Assembly: GCF_963678635.1 (NCBI RefSeq)
Contig: NC_087064.1
Span: forward strand, 41,011,165-41,075,164
From: Symsagittifera roscoffensis
Taxonomy: Eukaryota > Xenacoelomorpha > Acoela > Convolutidae
Direction of reading: 5' to 3'
DNA length: 64,000 nt
Each line of letters starts with the position of its first letter. Within the stretch, counting starts at the first letter, position 1. Under the pieces are notes generated by a model, which ran no database searches, was not told the DNA's origin, and saw only the letters and a list, made by a program, of their open reading frames with translations. A program made the position numbers and the translations under genes. Below, in pieces: positions 11,748 to 22,522 of the stretch.

Positions 11748-12043
11748 GTTTTGCTATCGGCAAAACTTTCCGACAACCTTTTTTAATGATTCTTTTTACG
11801 CATAAAATGTTACATAAAAGTTATGTCAGTTCATTTGTTTGTCATCTCGTAGTCGACTGTCACGTCCGATTCGCATGTCCAAACGTAAAACCACCTTTTT
11901 AACGTAATTTCACACGTTCGTGATTAGAACCTCGGGAGAAATTGCCTGTCACATGTGATTCACTTAACAAAAACAAAAAGTGTACTTTTTTATGTAATTT
12001 ATGTGATTTTTTTTATTTGAATTCCCGCTTTGGAGTTCCCTGA

Positions 12044-12256
12044 AGTAGTTTTGTATCGTGTCCCGGATCCTATGGGGGGTCCTTCCTAAGGGGGGTCCTC
12101 ACGTAAAGCAAAGTCCTAGAAAAAGGGTCCTTAATTTTTTGGAGGACTTCTATCCTAGGATATTGTAAATGAACGTAAGTTCCCACCCCTAAAGTAAAAG
12201 TCACCCTCCTTAGGACCTTGTTAGGCTGAGCTTAACATCCGGGACCGAATTCAATA
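12044..12256. repeat. Extra copy of the Polinton left terminal repeat (duplicate A)
   Basis: It begins AGTAGT, preceded by CCCTGA, as does 13358. It shares the GTGTCCCGGATCCTA outer block and ends with the ATCCGGGACC inner block. It was produced by the tandem duplication rather than by a separate insertion. Confidence 0.75.
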
Positions 12257-12592
12257 ACTCCTTTTAATTCTCTTTAAAGCGGTCTCTTTTCCCGCGATAA
12301 TTAAAGTTAATCGTCCTTACTCCTGAACTTTTCTTTTTCGTCCTAGTTTCATGTGGATATCTTTTCTTGACTTTCTTTCTTTTCTTTTCTTTTCTTTTCT
12401 TGCCTGAAGCTTTTTATGTTAAAACAGTGATAGAGCCCAATACGAGTTTTTTATCAGTTGTGAAAACCAAAACATGTACAAGTCGAAGTATAAAAAGGAC
12501 GAACAATAAAAATCATCTGAAAATATATGTTTCACAATTTAATGTTTTTTGTTTTGGTTTTCTTTGCGCTGTTTTTTAGATGGTGGTTCTTC

Positions 12593-12860
12593 TTAACCTT
12601 CAGATAAAATAAGTGGGTTATTTATAGGGGGACGTTCACGGACTCGGCTACTGGAAGCTTCTTCTTCTTGCAGCTCTGTTTCTGAGTAGGGCCGCTGTAA
12701 AAATCCCCAATCCGGAAGTTGAAAATCGGGAGAACTGTTATCAATTTCATTGTATGAGTTGGCCCACTCGGTGTCCATGTAAATATCTTCTAGAAAAGCA
12801 TGTTCTTCGGCGGTTTATGGCCAAATGGCACTGTCGAAATTCCGTCAAAAAGGAGAAAAC
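12593..12860 (-). pseudogene. Duplicated 3' fragment of Polinton PolB
   Basis: The 61-residue minus-strand frame (DTEWANSYNEIDNSSPDFQL) repeats the last part of the frame at 13903-14361 with few changes. Upstream, the bases matching the FDSKRFLLFDG region stop at about 12860 and jump to sequence matching 15043. The fragment is non-functional and records the duplication. Confidence 0.85.
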
Positions 12861-13060
12861 GTTAACAATTTGAAAGCTTTTGATTGTGCTCAGATCTGTT
12901 TTTTTTTTTGTAAAAGTTCTCTCTCATTCCTTACAATCTCCAGCTTCTGTCTTCCTTACTTAGACTCCATTGTCTTACTGAAAGCTGAATTACCAATTAA
13001 CTTGTAAAAATTCTCCTGGAATTTATTTACCGCGGCTTTTCGTAGGCGGGTTTTGAGATC

Positions 13061-15233
13061 GTTTTGCTATTTGCATCGGCAAAACTTTCCGACAATCTTT
13101 TTTAATGATTCTTTTTCAGCATAAAATGTTACATAAAAGTTATGTCAGTTCATTTGTTTGTCATCTCGTAGTCGACTGTCACGTGCGATTCGCATGTCCA
13201 AACGTAAAACCACCTTTTCAATGCAATTTCACACGTTCGTGGTTAGAACCTCGGGAGAAATTGCCTGTCACATGTGATTCACTTAACAAAAAGCGTACTT
13301 TCTTATGTAATTTATATCATTTTTTTTAATTTGAATTCCCGCTTTGGAGTTCCCTGAAGTAGTATTGTATCGTGTCCCGGATCCTAAGGGGGGTCCTTTC
13401 TAAAGGGGGTCCTCACTTAAAGCAAAACCCTTGGAAAAGGGTCCTTAATTTTTTGGAGGACCCCTATCCTAGAATTTTGTAAATGAACGTAAGTTCCCAC
13501 CCCTAGAGTAAAAGGCACCCTTCTTAGGACCTTGTTAGGCTGATCTTAACATCCGGGACCCGATTCAATAACTCCTTCTAATTCTCTTTAAAGCGGTCCC
13601 TTTTCCCGCGATAATTAAAGTTAATCGTCCTTACTCCTGAACTTTTCTTTTTCTTCCTAGTTTCATGTGGATATCTTTTCCTGACATTCTTTCTTTTCTT
13701 TTCTTTTCTTGCCTGAAGTTTTTTTATGTTAAAGCAGTGATTGAGCCCAATACGAGTTTTTTATCAGTTGTGAAAACCAAAACATGTACAAGTCGAAGTA
13801 TAAAAAGGACGAACAATAAAAATCATCTGAAAATATATGTTTCAGAATTTAATGTTTTTTGTTTTGGTTTTCTTTGCGCTGTTTTTTAGATGGTGGTTCT
13901 TCTTAACCTTCAGATAAAATAAATGGGTTATTTATAGGGGGACGTTCACTGACTCGGCTACTAGAAGCTTCTTCTTCTTGAAGCTCTGTTTCTGAGTAGG
14001 GCCGCTGTAAAAATCCCCAATCCGGAAGTTGAAAATTGGGAGAACTGTTATCAATTTCATTGTATGCGTTGGCCCACTCGGTGTCTATGTAAATGTCTTC
14101 TAGAAAAATGTTTTCTTCGGCGGTTTTATGGCCAAATGGCACTGTCGAAATTCCGTCGAAAAGGAGAAAACGTTTTGAGTCGAATGGTGATAATGCAAGT
14201 TTGTTTTGTTTCACTGTCATATTGGTGTGACCTTTCGAAACTATATTATTGTTTTTCCAGTGAATAATGTCTCCCTGAAGGTTTGGTGGACCAGTTTTCT
14301 CTGTGCACTCCGTTCTATTCCTTTGGCACTCAATTTTTGAGTGCCTTCTAAACAGAAGCAAAATTATGATTCTTTTCTACAACGCAGGGGATAGTTTCAT
14401 TTCACTTCAGCAACTCAATTTATACCTAACAAAGTTTGATTCATTTTACCAAAAAAGAGCAGAAGACTCTAAATTATGATTGAAAAAGAGGAAAATAGAA
14501 GGAATATGTTGTCAGATAAATCAAGTTTTAGGCAGCATTGTATAATGTTGTCTAAATCAGCTAAATGCCCGTAAATTAATGCAGTAAAAAAATTCGGAGG
14601 GTAGGGAGGTTGGTGGTGGTAATTTTGTTCTGTAAATGGTAGAAATGGGGGTGGAAGGGTGGCCTAAATTTTATTTACCATTAAGGACGACTGATTATAG
14701 TTTCGGTTTTAGGGCGATGAATTCTCCGATCGGCTTCCCACCAGTCTCGTCTTTGAACCTCAGCACAACTTTCTTGTTGGTATCCTCGAACAAAAAATAG
14801 TCCTCATCGTAATTTGAAAAGTTGAAATCAGCTTTTCTTTTTCACCAAGTCTCGGTAAACGTCATCAGTTTTTATGGCATAAAAAAAACTTTCTGTTTCG
14901 GAGTGAATTTGGTTTCATTTTTTGATTATGAAACTGAAACATGAAACGCTTGACGAGGTCTAGGATGGTCGCACCGACTATCATAGGTTTGTCCCACAAT
15001 ATTTTTGTTACCGAAAAGCTGATTGTGGCTAATTGATCGTCATTAATTTGAAAGCTTTTGGTTGTGCTCAGAGCTGTTTTTTGTAAAAGTTCTCTCTCAT
15101 TCTTTACAATCTCCAGCTTCTGTCTTCCCAACTTAGACTCCATTGTCTAACTGAAAGCTGAATTACCAATTAGCTTGTAAAAATTCTCCTGGAATTTATT
15201 TACCGCGGCTTTTCTTAGGCGGGTTTTGAGATC
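13061..15233. repeat. Tandem duplicate B of the Polinton left end
   Basis: This is the longer partner of 11748-13060. The junction at 13060/13061 joins TTTTGAGATC (which recurs at 15224-15233) to GTTTTGCTAT (which recurs at 11748). It contains the terminal repeat at 13358-13570 and the PolB 3' half in the order expected of an intact element, so it is taken as the original arrangement. Confidence 0.85.
13358..13570. repeat. Polinton left terminal inverted repeat
   Basis: The reverse complement of 31030-31250 aligns with this segment with roughly three quarters of bases shared, including AGTAGTATTGTAT, GGATCCTAAGG, GGGTCCTCAC and TTAATTTTTTGGAGGACC. The preceding six bases, CCCTGA, match the right flank CCATGA. 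Confidence 0.85.
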
Positions 15234-18200
15234 TACAAAGGGTGCCATCCAGTGACTTTGGCGGAACTGAAGAACTTTTCCGAGGTGAGTTATTTTCATT
15301 CCCAGCTAGTGGTACAATTTTAGGGTAAGGTAGTGCAAAACACAACCTTCTTTAGGATGCAAGGTCTGTAGAAGCTTTGGCACTTTTGGCAGTGTGGTGA
15401 TTCCCAGTTTTCCCAACATATCGACTTGCTCGTTGCTCATTGCACCGATTTCCACTAATTCACGAGAGGGGGCAAGGGGGTAATCAGCAACGAAGTCGCA
15501 AAGCTCTTTGGGTATGGTAAAATTGACTTCAACTATATAACCCCCTTCTGAGGTTTCGCTGGTGAGCAGTACGTCTGCCAGATTTTTTTCAACTATTGAA
15601 AAATCGTTTAATGGCAAAGGGCAGTGTTTCATTATCCGCCGTACAAATTGTTTGCATAAATATTGAGGATGTAGCTTGACGGTTCCGAGGGTGAAAAATT
15701 GTCGAGGTATTTATTTTTTGCTTTGTAAAATTGGCGCGCTTAAGCCGTTAAGCCGACGACATGCCTCCTCGTATAATTTGCTGCACAAGGTCCAGATGTT
15801 CACGGTCCGTTAAGAGTTTCAGTTCGGGCTTACAAAATTTTAGAAAGACCTCCCCGGAAAGGTTACTTTCCGTGAAGTAACAGGCGCAATCCAGCCCGTA
15901 TGTTTGATAGCAAACTTCACGAAAAGCTTCGAAAACGGAAGCAAGTAAAAGCAAATCTGTAGTCACGTACAAGTCATGGTAGTCACTAAGTGAACCACAC
16001 TTCAGTTCTGTGAAAACTTTTAGGACATGAAACACTCACATCCCCTCCTGTTAGACTATTTTTCCACATTGCTCTTGGGGGAATGCGAGTTTGTCGGATT
16101 TTTTCGAAAGAATTGAAGTATGAGTAGAGGTAATGCCCTTTCTATTTCAACATACTGACTTTTTCAGAAGAGTGGCCGAGTTTTTCAAAATAGTTCTCCA
16201 GCAGAAAAAACTGAACCTGTACGAATCGATGAATCTCAGATTTTTGTAGGGTTTTTTGATTTTTCCGTTTTTGTCCGTGTACGTTTTTATATATACCGAG
16301 ATTGTCAAGGATATATACTTTTCTTCAGATGAGGGTATTACGGAAAAAGTGTTTTCCGAACGCTTTTTGCCAGGGCTTTTATTATAAAGTGTAAATCATA
16401 ATTTGACAAATTACGAGCTATCACTGGAATGTAATTTGTTGTTTTTTTTATTATTGTTACACTCCTTATGTGCCCAACCCAGGAACTTGTTGGTGTAATG
16501 GCAACGATCAAGTACCACTTGATCATTGTCGGAAAAATCGTTCTCGCAAATCCAACAATTTTAAGCATCTTTCCGTTCCTGGTCTGTTATACCGGTGAAA
16601 TTGTAATATTTCCTTTTTTTCTACGTAAATTTGACTCGCTAACGATTCAAGGGAGCTAATTAGCTCTTCCATCACATTCGGTCCTCTTTTAAGCTCAAAC
16701 TCTAACAGGTCTTTTTTCCCAAATTCGATTACTGCTAAGGCGTAGCCTCACAGTTGATGGATTTCAATTGTTTGCGTGCTAGATTTTTGCGGATCAGGTT
16801 GCGGTCCGTATACTGGTAAGAGCAGTGACTCCGGATCAAAGTAGATTAATCTGGGTACGTACCAACGAGCTGTTAAGTTTTTGATTCTGTGGTCATCTTT
16901 TCCCGGCTTGGGTATTGTTATGACAGTCTTGGTAGCACAGTTCTTGATATCTTCTCAGAGTTTCGAATGAAGCGCGTGTGTGAAAATATTTGCGGCAAAT
17001 CTCAAATTGAAATTGGTGCACTTTGTTCCGCACGTAATTGTCCAGTTTCTGGAGATCACTTATCAACACAAAGTGATATTTTGATCCATCTGTCAGCAGC
17101 AACAAGTCCACAATCAGGCTATTAGGGAATCTGCTCGATACTCTTATGGGCAACAATTCGCCATCTTTGTACCTGAAAAGAAAACAAAAATTTTATACCT
17201 AGGTTTGGAATGAAATATAAAGGGTGTTTGAATCGGCGAAGAACATTAATGAGGGAATTATAAGGTAATTAAAAGGCGATTAGAATTTGCTCACGGGAAG
17301 ACGTTGATTTGACAATTGTTCAGCTTTTCAAATCTGTCCATATCCATCAGACCCATTGGCATTTTGTATACCCATTGGTTTTCACAAATCCTTCTTTGTT
17401 GAGATCGTAGGTTGAGACTTTGTTTTTCTCCAGCCAACTTCTAGATGTGAGGTAGAGGGACGGCTCATTCACATTGTGATATGCGGCAACAAAGCAGTAG
17501 ATAAAGCAACGGTCATCATCTTTAGTGTTGATATTTGTGATCAGAGTAGAAGCTGCGCTGAGTGCATCAGGTAGCTCGAGGTAGGATCCTGCTCTTATTG
17601 GTGAGAAGGCCGCGAAACTGATTTGCAATTTTTCAATTCTGTCAATAATCCACCCGCTACCATGGGAAGAGGACGAATTGACTTGGTTGACCATATGTGC
17701 AATCAGTTCCAAAAATTGATCCCCAGCTATTCTTGTCAATGTCTTAGTGTTCAGAAACAGCATGGTCCTTTCGATGTTTCCACTGTCCCCGTCTTGCACA
17801 GTGGGAATTTTGATCCTTCCCACTTCCACGTGGAATTGCACCTTGTTCGGACCCTCTCTGACCCTTTCCAGTATGAGAGCATCTATTTCCTCCTTGTTTT
17901 GCATCATGACTTGAAGCAAATCCAATTCTTTTCACCAAGTTTGAGATCGTATCGACGCAATTTGCCTCTGAGCGCGCTTTTCGTTGGGGCACCGGAAGAC
18001 GTCGTCTCAATGCCGTCCCAAACTGGCAACGCGTGCTTCTTCAGGTGTTGTCCATAGCTTTCCGCGGTGAGAATTTTTGTATGGGAATAGATACAATGAC
18101 TATTGAAAGTCATGTCAAATACCAGCTAGCCGTGCTCTCGGGCTTCCGACATACTCTCGAATGATTCGAGACACTCATCGCAAACAGTTTGAGGAGGAGG

Positions 18201-18300
18201 GAGAGGAAGGATCTTTTGAACTTTTTGCTCATGTGCTCTCAAGTTCCTTTTAGAGCTCAGTATTTTTCCGCACTGCTGGCAAGGAACAGGTGTCGCGATA
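13903..18300 (-). pseudogene. polB: Protein-primed type B DNA polymerase (Polinton PolB), decayed
   Basis: Replicates the element using a protein primer. Reading right to left: two C2H2-like fingers near 18115-18300 (VPCQQCGKILSSKRNLRAHE; CDECLESFESM), stopped by TAG at 18125; an N-terminal segment at 17347-17925 with ITNINTKDDDRCFIYCF; LIVDLLLLTDGSKYHFVLI at about 17100; exonuclease motif IPVIARNLSNYDLHFII at about 16400; LRFIDSYRF near 16230; YHDLYVTTDLLLLASVF and IIRGGMSSA at 15748-16035; VEVNFTIPKELCDFVADYPL at about 15500; the KPMIVGATILDLVKRFMFQFH helix at about 14960; GGKPIGEFIALKPKL at 14700; and the C-terminal NKLALSPFDSKRF and FGHK block at 13903-14361. The segment that should carry the catalytic YxDTDS motif, between KMK and the TDDVY block near 14880-14930, is deleted. 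Many frameshifts occur, plus a foreign or intronic stretch at 14370-14695. Confidence 0.9.
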
Positions 18301-18976
18301 GAGTAGAGTTTGGCATTATTTGTTGAAACTACTGAAGTAGTTCAGGAAAATTTCAAGATTGAAGTAAAACTGGTTATGAAAAAGCAAAAGCGAGAGAAAA
18401 ATAGGACTAAAAACTTTGCGGGTAAGGGCAAGTAGAAGCCATAAACGAGAGTTATACTTTACAATTTAAAATTTTCCTTTCCAAAAACAGGGTTTATTAC
18501 AGCTTTAAGCTCTATTTTTCTCATCACTCTGTTCAAGTGCAAGGTTTTTGTTTATTAAAAACTGATTCAATTACAGCCTCAAACTTTTGCTGTTAATTTT
18601 AAGGGGTAGCGATAAATTTTTTTAAGTTTTGACAACTTTTAGGGCACTAGTTTAGACTTTCAATTAACATTTCAGCACTAAATTACAAAATTTAAAGCTT
18701 AGAATGATTCAGATAGAGCCTAAAACTTTTTCTGACTAACTTTAAATGTGAAACAGTATATTCCTATTGATTCCAAGCCCACTTCTTGGTTTGCTTAAAT
18801 AGGTTAATAAAAAGTAGAAAGATGAGATAAAAGCATTCAGAAAATAAAGCCCTCAACTATCTAGTTAAGTTGAAAAGAAATAGTAAATGAAATTTTTGCA
18901 AATTAGATACCTTGATAGTTGCCGATGCATATTAAGCATAGATTGTCATTTGAATGTGTAAAAGAAATCGGCGTTT
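18301..18976. other. AT-rich Polinton intergenic DNA
   Basis: This is about 0.68 kb upstream of the PolB N-terminal fingers. It has no frame over 60 codons with recognisable content. The PolB promoter, if any, would lie here; I see no clear TATA consensus. Confidence 0.5.
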
Positions 18977-19067
18977 CCTTCGAAATATTAAGGCATGGGC
19001 GTTTGGTTCAAGGGCAATCGCTTATTCGGCGTTGCTCGTCGCTACGCTCCTCGGGAACGCCTCGCGT
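18977..19067. repeat. Left arm of internal GC-rich inverted repeat
   Basis: The roughly 90-bp arm contains CCTTCGAA, ATTAAGGCATGG and CGTCGCTACGCTCCTCGGGA, in the reverse complement of 22523-22613. It is sharply GC-rich against AT-rich surroundings. The GGCGTT...AACGCC ends inside it can also pair with each other, forming a local stem. Confidence 0.85.
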
Positions 19068-19722
19068 TCTGTGAATTCAAGTGAAAAATTATTTTTTTTC
19101 AAAACAAAGGAAAACCTCAAACTTATTATGTTGTGAAAAAAGGAAAATTTATTTTTAAAAAATTGTCTTTAAAGTCTATCAACAAAAAAACCAGTAACTT
19201 TTATAGGTTCCCAAGCACAGTTCTACTGGTCGTCTTCGAAACTCAAAAAACATAATTTTTTAACTTTTTTTCCTTCAATTTTAGCTTGAATTATTCGTTC
19301 TCCTTTTAAATTCTAATGAATGTGATTTGAAATTTTTAGGAGCTATTTGATACCTATTTGGGACAAGCGTAGAAATTAAAAAACAATTATAGCCCGATCA
19401 ATGAGAGTAGACGCAAAAAAAATTGTAATTTTTTGAGAAAATCTGATTTTTGTGTAAAAATGAAAAAAAAAATTGAGAAAATTTTTTTTCTCTCCAAATC
19501 CGTTCAAACTACCCTCAATCAACTCGCCATGAACTTCTGAGCAGGTTTAAAGGTCATGTTCATTTTTCGAAAAACAATTTTTTCATTTTTTCGCATTTTT
19601 TACCAAAACATTGTCAGTTTTACACCCAAAACATGTATACATGAATATGAAGCAGAATTATGGCTTAAAACACTCTCTGTTACTTTGCGTAAGACCTGAC
19701 TAACCCCACCGGGCACGAAGAA

Positions 19723-19753
<31 letters not shown>

Positions 19754-20160
19754 TTCAGAGAGGTTTTAATAAAAAAAGCCAAATAAATATGGTTTGACTT
19801 CCAACAAGAAAATGTTGGACCCTTCCATAATTATCTTTCTTTTGAAAAGAAAGCAATATCCTGAAAAGGATATTCCATATGGGGTTCACTACTGAATAAG
19901 TGTATTTATCTCTCTCTCTCTCTCTCATTCTTTCTCAAACAACATTTTTAGCGAAAAAATAATCTGGTTTTATGATTTTTTCTAGTTTTTCAAGTTTTTC
20001 TCTAACATTGATTTTAATTGATCTGTTAAGCAAAAAAAACTGAGACAACAAATGTACACACAGTAATGTTAAAACAGCTTAAAAATTAAATCAAACAAAA
20101 ATGAAAATATAAAACCTTGGAATAACGTTTGAAACAAAGGAAAGTTTTTTGTTTAACTTA
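19068..20160. other. AT-rich spacer with GA/CT tracts and stacked hairpins
   Basis: No coding frame is supported. The notable content is a (GA)n tract (about 19726-19753) and a (CT)n tract (about 19908-19926), mutually complementary, enclosing three perfect hairpins at 19801-19818, 19835-19853 and 19855-19874. Confidence 0.6.
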
Positions 20161-20427
20161 TTAGAACTCTCGAAACTGTAATTTTCTCTTTTTTGGCGCA
20201 TAGCAAGCTGCATTTGGAGGGGTGCTCTGAATGAGATCTGGGGTCACTAGATCAATTGTCTCCGCACTCGATGAAACCTGAGCATCCGAATAGGAAGTTG
20301 ATTGTTCTGGAGTTGAAACTGCTCCCCTAACAAACGACTCGGGAGACATTGCTGTCGGAATATCCCAGTACGCTTCGCGCTCTGCATAATCAGGAATACA
20401 TCCTTCCTGATTTTCATACAACGGCAT
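20161..20427 (-). CDS. Unrecognised Polinton ORF ending in a nuclear-localisation-like motif
   Basis: An 88-codon ORF from ATG at 20427 to a stop at 20161. It is acidic and Ser/Thr/Pro-rich in the middle (SPESFVRGAVSTPEQSTSYS) and ends PKKRKLQFREF, a classic monopartite nuclear-import type cluster. The frame stays open about 25 codons upstream without an ATG, while an overlapping frame starting near 20518 has an ATG and a basic N-terminus, so a single indel may separate the true start. It lies inside the block bracketed by the GC-rich inverted repeat. I do not recognise the family; a small nuclear regulatory protein is only a guess. Confidence 0.45.
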   Translation of the reverse strand: MPLYENQEGCIPDYAEREAYWDIPTAMSPESFVRGAVSTPEQSTSYSDAQVSSSAETIDLVTPDLIQSTPPNAACYAPKKRKLQFREF

Positions 20428-20518
20428 TGACTCGCAGTCATACGCGAAGAAAATTTTTCTTGGAGACTGCTCGAGCGAGGTTGTGTCGTTTATCTACGTC
20501 TTTTCTCATGCCGGATAG

Positions 20519-21438
20519 CTCTCGTGAATGGTGCAACTCTTGTACATTCGTTTTCGATTCTGTCGAAGTAGATCGATGTGATCAAGGAGGTAGTTTGGTA
20601 GCATGATATGACTTTTTGTAGTCCATTTCTCGTTTTGATTCCCGTCGTTTTTTCGGGGAGCCAAGTCATTGAACGGACTTGCTGTAGACGAGATACTCTC
20701 TCTTTCTGTTGATGGATGACTGCAATCGACTCTCTCGTGTATGTTTGGTAGATAATTGTTCTTTCTCGATCAGACAATGAGATTATTTGTAAAGGACTAG
20801 TCTTGACTTGAAGATGTTTAAAGTTCTGTTAAAATAAAATCACTGAACTACCGAAATGAAATTGAGAGAATGAAAAGTATGAAAAGTTTATTAATGAGAA
20901 TGAGATCAGGAAAGGGGTGGCATGATTCAAGTGTGTCAAAGCTAATAATTTTTTAGGCGAGGCTATCAAGTTTTATTCATTCGCTTACACATGACGCCTG
21001 AGGTCATGTTAAGAATGAATGTGAAAACCCGATTTTTTAGATTTATGTGATGATAGCTTTATTATAGTGGCTACGGGCGAAACACTCAAGTTCAAGTTTT
21101 CATGATAGCTTGCTAGACATTCTTTGTCATGCTGTTTCAAATTCATTACCATGATTCATAGCAGTCATCAAATTAACCGCCACAATAAAAAACACTAGAA
21201 GATTTTTAGAGTAAAGCCGGGGGAAAAAGTAACTAAATACCCATATAAAAATTGGTTTATCGTTAAAGAAATTATATCCTTGGTGATTAAGTTTTATCAA
21301 TATGGCTTAGGGCGCTCGTAAAAGTTGTCACCTAAGTTTTTACTTTGGTAGCGCATGATCTGTCTCGTATACTGTCCAATCTTTAATATATTCTTCAACG
21401 TTCAAAGCTAAAAACCAGTTGGTTGTTATTCATTTATA
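20519..21438. other. Spacer between divergent ORFs in the Polinton cargo block
   Basis: The only frame is 20490-20777 on the minus strand (95 codons, basic), whose start overlaps no motif and which I cannot support as a gene. The rest is AT-rich. The flanking ORFs point away from each other, so promoters for both may lie here. Confidence 0.4.
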
Positions 21439-21802
21439 ATGTACGCTTCTCTTGAAACGGATGTTGTTTATTTCAATAATTTTAGGGATATATCTTCAAT
21501 TGATAAACGTTTAGTTAGAGTCGGTGCAAAATCATTCGCATAGACCGGTACTTACATAACTATCAAATGTTACAAAAAAGACGAAGAGGGTACTTTCAAG
21601 TATCGACAAGGAATAACTTTGTCAACGGGTGAATTCGAGTCCTTAGCGGAAAATTGTACAAAAATCAAAAGATTGACTAAAAGCAAAAAAATGCGACGTG
21701 ACCCAAAAACTTAGAAAAAAGCGAAACAAATCTAAAAAATCTTCATGCTCCAAAAAGGAATGCGAAAAAGAAAAAAAGGATGATAACTGTCGGGTTGTGT
21801 AA
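21439..21802 (+). pseudogene. PC4-like single-stranded DNA binding protein, broken
   Basis: From ATG at 21439 the frame reads through about 34 codons to an in-frame TAG at 21541, then continues open to 21714. The downstream part, TYITIKCYKKDEEGTFKYRQ followed by GITLSTGEFESL, has the strand-turn-strand-helix pattern of the PC4/Sub1 coactivator family (beta strands, acidic-Gly turn, GIxLSxxEFxxL). A Lys-rich C-terminus (SKKSSCSKKECEKEKK) continues in another frame to a stop at 21802, so one indel lies near 21690-21715. PC4-type proteins bind melted DNA and assist transcription or replication. Homology is judged by eye. Confidence 0.5.
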
Positions 21803-21851
21803 CATTATTAACTCGTTATTCTTTTGAAACTTCAAAGTATTGGTTGAAGCA

Positions 21852-22427
21852 ATGTATGAGCAATCCCCTGATTACTTCAAACAACTCCGTAAAAATTACA
21901 ATTTTTTCATCCTGAATAATGAACCCAACTTCTCAGGCTTCGCTTCCAAAGCAAGTTTTGCGGTTTCCTCCCATTCGAATAAATTAGATTTTTGCAATCA
22001 GTCGATTGGCAACAAAAAACATTATCAAGTGGTGGTCGAATTCACAAAAGAGACTACCGATTTACTAAACAAGATGACTTCAAAAGCCTTCGTTGTCTCT
22101 TGTTTTCTCTTTACATTCAAATATTTAGTTTTGGGTTGCTTCAACTATAAATTGTCTGGCCCTCTGATGGAAAAACTAAAAATGGCTGTGAATTATAACT
22201 CCCTCAACAACCTAGATGTTAATGGTGTTACAGTTCCCAGACGATTGCCTCAAGTTTGCTTCGGCTCGCAGACTAAATCTGTTCAAACTCAAACTGACAT
22301 GATTACTAATGTAACAATTGAACGCTTTACTAATCTTTTGAATGGTGAAAATACTGCTGAGTTTTCAAGAATAATTGACATAGTTTTAAGCGGGTATGGT
22401 TGTATGGAAATTGATTCAATCACTTGA
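21852..22427 (+). CDS. Unrecognised Polinton cargo ORF (191 aa)
   Basis: This is the longest plus-strand frame of the element. The first ATG is at 21852 (MYEQSPDYFKQLRKNYNFFI); the frame opens with a TTG at 21840. The 191-residue chain has mixed composition with a hydrophobic segment around residues 80-100 (FVVSCFLFTFKYLVLGCF), which could be a membrane segment or a core helix, and a C-terminal half with RRLPQVCFGSQTKSVQTQTD. I recognise no domain. It follows the PC4-like gene by about 50 bases in the same direction, suggesting co-transcription, and ends about 100 bases before the right arm of the GC-rich inverted repeat. It is intact, unlike its neighbour. Confidence 0.6.
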   Translation: MYEQSPDYFKQLRKNYNFFILNNEPNFSGFASKASFAVSSHSNKLDFCNQSIGNKKHYQVVVEFTKETTDLLNKMTSKAFVVSCFLFTFKYLVLGCFNYKLSGPLMEKLKMAVNYNSLNNLDVNGVTVPRRLPQVCFGSQTKSVQTQTDMITNVTIERFTNLLNGENTAEFSRIIDIVLSGYGCMEIDSIT

Positions 22428-22522
22428 TTTGTGAAATTTATCATGGAGAAGAAATTCAAGTTTTAAATATTGGTTTTCTTTCGCTCTCTTTTATATCAAA
22501 AAAAATGTTACTACACAAGCCG

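Larger units (their letters stand above)
11748..13060. repeat. Tandem duplicate A of the Polinton left end
   Basis: This block matches 13061-14174 followed directly by about 15043-15233. It begins GTTTTGCTAT and ends TTTTGAGATC, exactly as its partner does. It contains flanking DNA, a terminal-repeat copy (12044-12256) and the end of PolB. Relative to its partner it lacks about 0.87 kb of PolB (equivalent of 14175-15043). Confidence 0.85.

Noticed and set aside
12044-13570. Independent 215-bp MITE insertions instead of Polinton terminal repeats
   Set aside because: Orientation, AG ends, the CCCTGA/CCATGA pair and position at both ends of the gene set fit a Polinton better; the duplicate at 12044 is explained by the tandem duplication. 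Not fully excluded.
17623-18057. 144-codon plus-strand ORF
   Set aside because: Lies antisense to the PolB N-terminal region, whose motifs are on the minus strand.
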